A stretch of 12,118 nucleotides of DNA. It comes from Sabulitectum sp964571965 (GTDB taxonomy: Bacteria; Fermentibacterota; Fermentibacteria; Fermentibacterales; JCC-6). This document shows, one piece after another, positions 6,045 through 12,118 of this stretch; position 1 is the stretch's first letter, and each line of letters starts with the position of its first letter. Below the pieces are notes generated by a model. That model searched no databases and was not told the DNA's origin. It saw nothing but the letters and a program-made list of their open reading frames with translations. The DNA lies in contig CAZNFQ010000065.1 of assembly GCA_964571965.1 (NCBI GenBank), positions 1 to 12,118 on the forward strand. The letters run 5' to 3'. The position numbers and the translations under genes were made by a program.

Positions 6045-8663
6045 ATGATGAAAATCACCGCTGCATGTCTTTTAGTGTTTTCTGGTATTGCTTTTTGTTC
6101 TTCCACTGGGATCATTACGGGGCTGGTTGAGGATCAGAACGGAAATCCACTGGTGGGCGCCACGGTGATAATAGAAGGAACGCCATTCGGTTCCATGACC
6201 AGCGCCCAGGGAGAATACGTGATACCGGCTCTTGATCCGGGCACCTATACGGTAACTGCAAGAATGGTGGGCAGAGCCACTTCCAGGGTAGAAGGTGTTA
6301 CCGTTCAGAGCAACAACACGAGCAGGATCGACTTCGAACTGGCGGAGGACGCCAGTGGTTCCACGGTTATTCGTGTTATTGAATCCAGAACCCACATTCT
6401 CCGTGACGTTCCTGCAACAGCATATCAGCTTGACCTTTCGGAGATCAGAACCATGTCATCTAACAGGATAGTGGATGTTGTTGCATCCCAGCCCGGAGTT
6501 GTTCAGCAGGATGGCGAACTCCACGTAAGGGGAGGCAGAGCCGGCGAGGTGGATTACGTACTCGACGGGGTTTCGCTGCGTTCCCCAATGGACAACAGAT
6601 TCAACTTCGACATACCCATGTCTGCGGTGTCCGGTGCCACACTGATGACCGGTGGCCTCAGCATCGAGTACGGAAACACTCTGTCGGGACTTGTGGATCT
6701 TATAGGTAAGGAAGGAGGAGAGCGGTTCGAAGCAACGGTTAACGGCAGAATGGGCGACATGACCTCAGGCATGCTTTCCTCGGGGGAACAGGTCTTCATG
6801 GAAAGTATTGACGTGGACCAGTGCAGAAACGGGCTGATGAATGCTGAGGTTTCTCTTTCAGGTCCTGAGCCTCTCACTGAGAATCTGCTGCCTGCAATGG
6901 GAATCGATCTTCCCGGGGAAGTTTCCCTGAGTTTCTCCGGCCAGTTTTCCACAAGTGGTGCTGACAACACCGATACAAGGGGATACTGGTCCTACAACTG
7001 GCTTAACGACGGTTCCGCAATTGTGAAACTCACCTATCGGCCGGTGCCCAGAACGAGAATATCCGTAAGCGGTCTGGGCTCTTACAGAGAGCATGGATGG
7101 AATCAGTACGCCTGGGAAAACTACGATGACCTTTCCTTTGTGGATGGTGTAATTTACCCTCCCCTCAGCCAGGATTACGCTTTGCCTGCAATGTTCAGCG
7201 AGACCGGCGGCGCCATTCTCAATTTTTCTCAGCTCATAGGAGACAAGACCAGCCTTGATTTCACTCTGGGTCACATGCTGTACCAGAACTGGAACAGGAT
7301 CTACGACCTGGAAGGCGGTTACGTGGGTGAAGGAACGAATCCGGTTTTCTGGATGACCCAGTATTCTCCTCCGGTTCTAGTGGAGGATTCACTGGGTTTT
7401 TTCTATAACGGGCTTCATCGGAACGTGTGGCACGATTCAAAGGCGAAGGTGTCAACAGCGGTGCTGAGTGCCGATTTTACCCCCAATCCCAGAATGAGAT
7501 TCAAGCTGGGAGTGTCGGGAAGCTACTATGACCTTTACCAGTACAATGTGTACCATCTCGCTCCGGGCACATCCTATCTCTCCCTCTGGGATGCGTATCC
7601 CTATTCCGCGTCTGCATACACCCAGGCCAGCTACAGGTTTACCGGGGGTGTGATAACCACCGCAGGGGTCAGGCTTGATTATTTTAATGCGAACACTTCC
7701 GTATTCTCTCTCGAGGAGGGCGGAGGAGTGGATGTAGAGCCCAAAATGCATGCAAGCCCCAGGTTCAGTTTCTCGGTTCCTTTCAGTGAAAGATCATTGT
7801 TTTTCACAACCTATGGCCACTACTTTCAGATGCCTCCAATGAACAGCCTTTTTCTGCAGACCTCATTCAACACAGGTTCCTACAGGGTAATTGCCGGGAA
7901 CCCCGACCTCGATCCCGAGCTAACGACTCTTTTCGAGATAGGCATTCGCCAGGAGCTGGACAGATATACTGATCTGGCAATCTCATTCTACAACAAAGAC
8001 ATAACAGGTCTGGTGAGTACCAGCGATCACAGTGAGGGCCAGTTCTACATCTTTACCAACGATGACAGCCACGGCAATGTCAGAGGGCTCGAAACATCCT
8101 TGACCAGAATGGCGGGAAGCAATCTCTCCGGGCAGCTCTTCTACACTCTTTCCATCGCGAAGGGAAGGTATTCCTCCATGCTTGGCCGTTACAACTATGC
8201 CCAGTACGGAGTTGTTTACATTTCAAGGGAAGACAACTACCTGGACTGGGACCAGACTCACCAGGCAGGCGCAACAGTGGAATTGAGATCATTCCAGTCG
8301 GACGGTCCTGAAATCGCCGGGTTTCACCCCTTCGAAAACGCATCTGTTACTGCTTCATGGAAGTACGGAAGTGGAATGCCGTACACTCTGCCCTCCTCCA
8401 GTTCACAACTGGTGGAGACGAATACCGAAAGAATGCCCTTTTCCATGCAGACCGACCTGAGCTTTTCCCGGGGTTTCGATGTGGCAGGAGGAGACTTCAA
8501 GCTCATGTTCGGCATTTTCAACATCTTTAACAGGAAGAACATATGTCATATTTACGATACCCAGCTCTTCCATGTTACAGGTGATCCGACAGGTGAAATG
8601 GGAAACCCGAGATCATGGTCACCGGCAAGGCACTTTCTTCTTTCAGCGGTGTTTTCATGGTAA
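6045..8663 (+). CDS. TonB-dependent outer-membrane receptor with carboxypeptidase-regulatory-like domain
   Basis: This is an outer-membrane beta-barrel for energised import of a ligand that cannot be read from sequence. Of 872 residues, 1-20 form a signal peptide. Residues about 22-100 are a carboxypeptidase-regulatory-like Ig fold (G-L-V-E-D-Q-N-G-N-P-L-V-G-A-T-V, then L-D-P-G-T-Y-T-V). Residues about 120-222 are the plug (V-V-A-S-Q-P-G-V, L-H-V-R-G-G-R, V-D-Y-V-L-D-G-V, and M-T-G-G-L-S-I-E-Y-G-N-T-L-S-G). The rest is barrel, rich in alternating aromatic strands and ending S-A-V-F-S-W with the expected terminal aromatic residue. A TonB box is not clear; T-V-I-R-V-I near 107 is the best candidate. 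GGAGAAGG (6033-6040) can serve ATG 6045 or the adjacent ATG 6048, the latter better spaced. It heads an operon with three propeller lipoproteins whose first start codon overlaps its stop codon. Confidence 0.93.
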   Translation: MMKITAACLLVFSGIAFCSSTGIITGLVEDQNGNPLVGATVIIEGTPFGSMTSAQGEYVIPALDPGTYTVTARMVGRATSRVEGVTVQSNNTSRIDFELAEDASGSTVIRVIESRTHILRDVPATAYQLDLSEIRTMSSNRIVDVVASQPGVVQQDGELHVRGGRAGEVDYVLDGVSLRSPMDNRFNFDIPMSAVSGATLMTGGLSIEYGNTLSGLVDLIGKEGGERFEATVNGRMGDMTSGMLSSGEQVFMESIDVDQCRNGLMNAEVSLSGPEPLTENLLPAMGIDLPGEVSLSFSGQFSTSGADNTDTRGYWSYNWLNDGSAIVKLTYRPVPRTRISVSGLGSYREHGWNQYAWENYDDLSFVDGVIYPPLSQDYALPAMFSETGGAILNFSQLIGDKTSLDFTLGHMLYQNWNRIYDLEGGYVGEGTNPVFWMTQYSPPVLVEDSLGFFYNGLHRNVWHDSKAKVSTAVLSADFTPNPRMRFKLGVSGSYYDLYQYNVYHLAPGTSYLSLWDAYPYSASAYTQASYRFTGGVITTAGVRLDYFNANTSVFSLEEGGGVDVEPKMHASPRFSFSVPFSERSLFFTTYGHYFQMPPMNSLFLQTSFNTGSYRVIAGNPDLDPELTTLFEIGIRQELDRYTDLAISFYNKDITGLVSTSDHSEGQFYIFTNDDSHGNVRGLETSLTRMAGSNLSGQLFYTLSIAKGRYSSMLGRYNYAQYGVVYISREDNYLDWDQTHQAGATVELRSFQSDGPEIAGFHPFENASVTASWKYGSGMPYTLPSSSSQLVETNTERMPFSMQTDLSFSRGFDVAGGDFKLMFGIFNIFNRKNICHIYDTQLFHVTGDPTGEMGNPRSWSPARHFLLSAVFSW

Positions 8664-9682
8664 GATCAGCGGTTTCTGTTTCCCTTCTGATCTTGCTGAT
8701 CTACTGCGGATGTACCAGCGTTACCGAGCAGGATATGCTTTACACAGCCGGTATAAACGTCTATTCGCCTGCTGTGCTGGAACACCTGGGGTCCATAGAC
8801 ATAGACCCGGATGCAAGATGTTTCACCATAGTCGAGAACCGGATTTATGCAGCATGCACCGACGGCTTCCTGAGGAGCTACCATACTGAAACCGGGGAAC
8901 TTCTCGAAGAAATACAGGTGGGTATGCCTTCGGCAGCAGGCTATCTTGATGTTGCATACAACCAGTTCGGAGGAAGCATCTACCTCATCGGCGCAGTGGG
9001 CACTTTACTCGAAATAGGGATCCCAGGCTGTACAATCGAAGACCAGTTCAGCGTTTGTGCCGCTCCGGTGGAGATAGAAGTTACCCGGGGGTCTCCCGGG
9101 TATCTTTGGGTTCTGGACTCTTCAGGTAATTCAGTTAACCAGATTCACCTGGAAACCAATGGTTACTGCGGTGCTTATACGTATTCCGAGAATTACCAGG
9201 TTAGCACCATAGAAGCAAGCTACTATCCTGATTCACTCCTGGTGGGGACTTCAGACGGTTTCTTCAAGCTGGAATCTTCTTACCCAGGTGTATTTAGAAG
9301 CTCCTGGTTGAAGGATGTTTCAGGAGACTGTCTGTCACTGGTCTCAATACCCGGCGATTCAAATTTCGTGACGGTGCTTCAGCGCTCATCTGAAATCAAG
9401 CAGATAGGAGAGTTATGTGCTTACGATGACAGTATCTATACACCTCCTCCACCAAGGTTTTACAATACCGTTAATGTAACCGGTGATGTTTTTTACGCCG
9501 CACCCGGGATTAACGGTGATTACGTCTACCTTCTCTCCTCGAACATTGATGGAGGAAGCATTCTTTATGCATACAGAAATGGAGAAGACTACGGAATAGA
9601 ATCTCAAGTGGAGGTTCCCGGCAGTCCTTTTGGTATTGCGGTGTCTGAGGAAGGTGAGGTTTATGTTCTCACATACTCTTAG
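8657..9682 (+). CDS. beta-propeller lipoprotein, first of three tandem paralogues
   Basis: This is an exported protein of 341 residues. Its leader ends I-Y-C-G-C, so Cys19 (with Gly before it) is the likely lipidated residue, and C-T-S-V-T-E follows. The mature part has repeated four-strand blade-like units typical of YVTN/NHL-type propellers: I-Y-L-I-G-A-V-G-T-L-L-E, P-G-C-T-I-E-D-Q-F, G-Y-L-W-V-L-D and Y-P-D-S-L-L-V-G-T-S, ending G-E-V-Y-V-L-T-Y-S. Such propellers bind ligands or partners; no catalytic residues are evident. ATG 8657 overlaps the receptor stop (ATGGTAA). The frame is open further upstream to ATG 8615, but that start would put 14 extra residues before the signal peptide. There is no good ribosome site, so translation probably depends on coupling to the receptor gene. 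It is the most divergent of the three and has extra cysteines. Confidence 0.82.
   Translation: MVRSAVSVSLLILLIYCGCTSVTEQDMLYTAGINVYSPAVLEHLGSIDIDPDARCFTIVENRIYAACTDGFLRSYHTETGELLEEIQVGMPSAAGYLDVAYNQFGGSIYLIGAVGTLLEIGIPGCTIEDQFSVCAAPVEIEVTRGSPGYLWVLDSSGNSVNQIHLETNGYCGAYTYSENYQVSTIEASYYPDSLLVGTSDGFFKLESSYPGVFRSSWLKDVSGDCLSLVSIPGDSNFVTVLQRSSEIKQIGELCAYDDSIYTPPPPRFYNTVNVTGDVFYAAPGINGDYVYLLSSNIDGGSILYAYRNGEDYGIESQVEVPGSPFGIAVSEEGEVYVLTYS
9647..9665 (+). promoter_or_regulatory. nested ribosome site and start codon inside the first propeller gene
   Basis: The codons for E-E-G-E-V-Y-V of the first lipoprotein contain GAGGAAGGTGAGG. The out-of-frame ATG of the second gene is formed across the Tyr-Val codons (TAT-GTT). 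The second gene thus starts before the first one ends. Confidence 0.7.
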
Positions 9683-10673
9683 GATCCCGGCATTCTGCAT
9701 TGCTTTCTGCATAGGTCTTTCCTGCACAGATATCACCGAGATAGATATGATCTGGGAATCATCGCTTCTCATGTTTTCAGCTGAAGACTTTTCTCTGATC
9801 ACTGCATTCCCTGAATTGAATAATCCAAGGTGCCTGATGGTCTATCCGGGAATGATCTTCGTTGCTTCAACCAATGGTAAGGTTATTGCTTTGGATGCTG
9901 AAAACCGAGAGATAACAGGTGAATACACCGTTGGACCAGCCTCTTCATCAGGATACAGCAGTATGGTTTTTAGCCCCTCTGAAGGCACTGCATATCTCAT
10001 CGGAGCCATGGGAAGCATCCTCGAACTCAGTATGCCGGATTGTGAAGTACTGGATGAATTCCAGGTATGTACCACCCCCTTTGCGCTGGAGGTGGGCGAT
10101 GGTGCAACGCAATGTCTGTGGGTGGCAGACGCACAGTCAAATACTGTCTATCAGTTAAAATTATCAAACAATCAGAAGATTGGAAGTATAAGGTACCCCG
10201 AAGAAGCCGTGGTTCAGTGCATGGAGGCAAGCCCCGGCCGTGACACTCTTCTTGTGGGGACGTCTTTTCTTCTTTACAGGGTTGAGATACTGAATGGGGT
10301 GACACTTCGCAACACGTATATTCCAAATCTTACTTATTCCATAATCAGTATTTCCGCCATACCGAACACTGATTCCTACGTTGCAGTTTCCAGCGGAAGC
10401 ATTGGTCAGCTCAATCCCTTCGGTTACTCGCAGGTGCCGCCCCTTGATCCCTATGTTTTCAGAGATGACCTGCCCGGTGCTCTTCACATGACCGATGCAG
10501 CCAATGATGACCATCACATGATAGCTCTGAGCTATCTGGGAGACGGGGTCAGCAGATTCAGCTCATACAATTTCATCGGGCCAATGGGCATTGACAATAC
10601 CGCAGACTTCGAAGGTTATCCCCTTGACTTTCAGGTATCCGGCGAAGGGAACATCTATGTGCTTACCTACTGA
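9663..10673 (+). CDS. beta-propeller lipoprotein, second of three tandem paralogues
   Basis: This 336-residue paralogue of its two neighbours has a signal peptide ending I-G-L-S-C (Cys21), then T-D-I-T-E. Shared landmarks are N-P-R-C near the first blade, A-Y-L-I-G-A-M-G-S-I-L-E-L, P-D-C-E-V-L-D-E-F-Q-V, L-W-V-A-D, M-E-A-S, L-L-V-G-T-S and the ending G-N-I-Y-V-L-T-Y. They imply the same propeller fold as the other two; the individual ligands are unknown. ATG 9663 is 20 nt before the stop of the previous gene and follows an excellent purine tract (GAGGAAGGTGAGG, 9647-9659), so the two are coupled. The open frame extends to TTG 9630, but the ribosome site and signal peptide favour 9663. It lacks the I-G-E-L-C-A-Y-D motif that the first and third copies share. 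Confidence 0.82.
   Translation: MFSHTLRIPAFCIAFCIGLSCTDITEIDMIWESSLLMFSAEDFSLITAFPELNNPRCLMVYPGMIFVASTNGKVIALDAENREITGEYTVGPASSSGYSSMVFSPSEGTAYLIGAMGSILELSMPDCEVLDEFQVCTTPFALEVGDGATQCLWVADAQSNTVYQLKLSNNQKIGSIRYPEEAVVQCMEASPGRDTLLVGTSFLLYRVEILNGVTLRNTYIPNLTYSIISISAIPNTDSYVAVSSGSIGQLNPFGYSQVPPLDPYVFRDDLPGALHMTDAANDDHHMIALSYLGDGVSRFSSYNFIGPMGIDNTADFEGYPLDFQVSGEGNIYVLTY
10645..10659 (+). promoter_or_regulatory. nested ribosome site and start codon inside the second propeller gene
   Basis: The codons for G-E-G-N-I-Y-V of the second lipoprotein contain AAGGGA. The ATG of the third gene is formed across TAT-GTG (Tyr-Val), in the same place in the protein motif as at the previous junction. Confidence 0.7.
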
Positions 10674-11715
10674 AATCATAAGTCAAATCCGCATTATCCC
10701 TGTTGGGATCACTCTGGCGGTGATCGCAATGATATCGGCCATTGCAGGTTGCACGGACATCACCGAGTACAGCCAGTCTTATCAGGCAGGGCTGACAGTG
10801 CTTTCTCCGGAAGACTTCTCTGAGGTGGGTTCGGTTTCCGGGCTGGTATCACCCAGGTGTATGCTGGTCTATCCGGGCAATCTTTTCGTTCTTTCCACAG
10901 AGGGAATACTTTACAGAATTGATACTGAAACCCTGGAGATAACATCAGAGCTTGAGCTTGGTACCCCGTCGGCTGCAGGTTACAGCGAAATCGTATTCAG
11001 TGAGAACCAGAGCGCTGCCTATCTCATTGGAGCACATGGAAATATCATGGAAGTGAGCCTTCCTGACTGCGAAATCATTGACCAATTCACAGTGGGAACC
11101 AGCCCGGTGGCCCTTGCGGTGACATCCGGCCATCCCGGTTATCTGTGGGTAGCCGACGCTGCAGAGAATTCCATACACCAGATCAAACTGGGTGACAATG
11201 AAGATTACTACACACTGAACTACCCTCCCGAGTACTCTTTCAGGTGCATGGAAGCCAGCTGCTATCCTGATTCGCTGCTGGTTGGTACCTCAATTCTGGT
11301 TTCCAGGGTGGAGGCCCTTGGTCCCGGCAGTGTAAGAAGCGCATTCATACTTTATACAAATGTTCATGGCATGTCTGACATGGTTCGTATTCCCAACGAC
11401 TCGAACTTCGTTGCAGTGACTGCCCAGGAAAACCAGATCGGAGAGCTGTGCGCCTACGACAGAAATACTTATCCCATGCCACCTAACCGGTACTACAACA
11501 TTGACGGTGTGGAAGGTTCGGGCTTCATCCTCGCCGCTGCAAATGACAATCGTCATGTGTATGCGCTGGCAAGCCTTGGGGACGGCACTTCACGCCTTTA
11601 CAGATACAGCTACATATATCCATTTGGTATCAACAGGTATACTGATCTTCCGGGTTACCCCCTGGACATGGAAGTATCCGGAACAGGCATGATTTACATT
11701 CTTACATTTATGTAA
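10657..11715 (+). CDS. beta-propeller lipoprotein, third of three tandem paralogues
   Basis: This 352-residue protein has a longer leader than its paralogues and a canonical lipobox I-A-G-C (Cys32) followed by T-D-I-T-E. Blade motifs are clearest here: P-R-C-M-L-V-Y-P-G, A-Y-L-I-G-A-H-G-N-I-M-E-V, S-P-V-A-L-A-V-T-S-G, G-Y-L-W-V-A-D-A-A-E-N-S-I, Y-P-D-S-L-L-V-G-T-S, I-G-E-L-C-A-Y-D and the end G-M-I-Y-I-L-T-F-M. It shares some motifs with only the first copy (P-S-A-A-G-Y, I-G-E-L-C-A-Y-D) and others with only the second (P-R-C, V-Y-P-G, L-W-V-A-D). ATG 10657 overlaps the preceding gene by 17 nt and is preceded by AAGGGA (10645-10650), so it is coupled. A TTG at 10591 is in frame but would add a non-signal-like extension. 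Confidence 0.82.
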   Translation: MCLPTEIISQIRIIPVGITLAVIAMISAIAGCTDITEYSQSYQAGLTVLSPEDFSEVGSVSGLVSPRCMLVYPGNLFVLSTEGILYRIDTETLEITSELELGTPSAAGYSEIVFSENQSAAYLIGAHGNIMEVSLPDCEIIDQFTVGTSPVALAVTSGHPGYLWVADAAENSIHQIKLGDNEDYYTLNYPPEYSFRCMEASCYPDSLLVGTSILVSRVEALGPGSVRSAFILYTNVHGMSDMVRIPNDSNFVAVTAQENQIGELCAYDRNTYPMPPNRYYNIDGVEGSGFILAAANDNRHVYALASLGDGTSRLYRYSYIYPFGINRYTDLPGYPLDMEVSGTGMIYILTFM

Positions 11716-11730
11716 CGGAAAGGAATCAAG

Positions 11731-12118
11731 TTGATCAATAAATTCATTGCAGTTTTGCTGGGGTGTTTCGCGGCTGTATTCACAGGATGTCTTCATGACC
11801 CGCAGGCCCCGCCGGTACCCGGTTGTGACATGTCAGTATTTGTTAACGGCTGGGAACTGCTGGAAGCCCAGTATCCGCTTTTTCAGCACAAGGAACTGAA
11901 CTGGACAGAATTGGCTGAACTGTTCTATGACCAGGCTTTCCAGTGCACAACCGAGGAAGAGCTCGCTCAGGTCCTTGTGACAATGATGGGGGAGATGGAA
12001 GATCCGGCACTTTTCGTTTACTCCGATGAAGATACGCTTTTTTCTTTCACAAGGACTTATGAGAGCAACGTAGACATGGATGTTCTTGTGAATAACTACC
12101 TGCAGCCCAGGGGGTATC
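11731..12118 (+). CDS. S41-like peptidase lipoprotein, N-terminal part (cut by window edge)
   Basis: An open frame of 129 codons runs off the right edge. The leader L-L-G-C-F-A-A-V-F-T-G-C makes Cys20 a probable lipidated residue. Residues about 36-95 read like the helical N-terminal domain of S41 (tail-specific/tricorn-type) peptidases: G-W-E-L-L-E-A-Q-Y-P-L-F, then K-E-L-N-W-T-E-L, then T-E-E-E-L-A-Q-V-L. After it comes M-E-D-P-A-L-F-V where many relatives have a D-x-H; here the His is absent. The catalytic Ser/Lys lie beyond the window, so activity is untested. TTG 11731 is the start: AAAGGA (11719-11724) lies 6 nt upstream, and the only earlier in-frame ATG (11710) is followed at once by TAA. 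It follows the third propeller gene by 15 nt in the same operon. Confidence 0.62.
   Translation, partial: MINKFIAVLLGCFAAVFTGCLHDPQAPPVPGCDMSVFVNGWELLEAQYPLFQHKELNWTELAELFYDQAFQCTTEEELAQVLVTMMGEMEDPALFVYSDEDTLFSFTRTYESNVDMDVLVNNYLQPRGY

Noticed and set aside
9630..9662. TTG-initiated longer form of the second propeller protein
   Set aside because: The extra residues are basic and unlike a signal peptide, and the strong ribosome site lies downstream, immediately before ATG 9663.

Overview
The window looks like chromosomal DNA of a Gram-negative bacterium of roughly 50% GC. The evidence is a TonB-dependent outer-membrane receptor of the type with an N-terminal carboxypeptidase-regulatory-like domain, several lipoprotein signal peptides and good Shine-Dalgarno sites. 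The receptor style and the exported beta-propeller lipoproteins fit the FCB (Fibrobacterota-Chlorobiota-Bacteroidota) side of the tree or a related candidate phylum. This placement is inference; no rRNA or other marker gene is present. I see no tRNA, rRNA, CRISPR array, insertion sequence or phage gene.

Layout. Bases 1-240 (minus) hold what looks like the degraded C-terminal end of an S41-family peptidase. Bases 398-937 (plus) encode an unrecognised two-helix membrane protein. Bases 995-2530 (minus) encode a secreted family 5 glycoside hydrolase with a beta-sandwich-like insertion inside its barrel. A 382-bp divergent intergenic region (2531-2912) contains a candidate promoter and inverted repeats. 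Bases 2913-5289 (plus) carry a tightly packed three-gene cassette: a NodU/CmcH/TobZ-type O-carbamoyltransferase, an SxtJ-like membrane protein and a 49-residue SxtK/DUF5989-like membrane peptide. A YbhB/YbcL (PEBP) protein follows at 5372-5830. Bases 5831-6044 contain a possible minus-strand gene remnant and the leader of the next operon.

The right half (6045 to the edge) is one translationally coupled operon. It runs: TonB-dependent receptor, three tandem paralogous beta-propeller lipoproteins, then the start of an S41-like lipoprotein peptidase that leaves the window. Three of the four junctions overlap by 7, 20 and 17 nt; the last gap is 15 nt. At two of them the start codon of the downstream propeller gene lies inside the Tyr-Val codons of the conserved C-terminal Y-V-L-T-Y motif of the gene before it. 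I infer an envelope system in which surface or periplasmic propeller lipoproteins and a protease cooperate with a dedicated outer-membrane receptor. The ligand is unknown. This operon is the most interesting part of the window.
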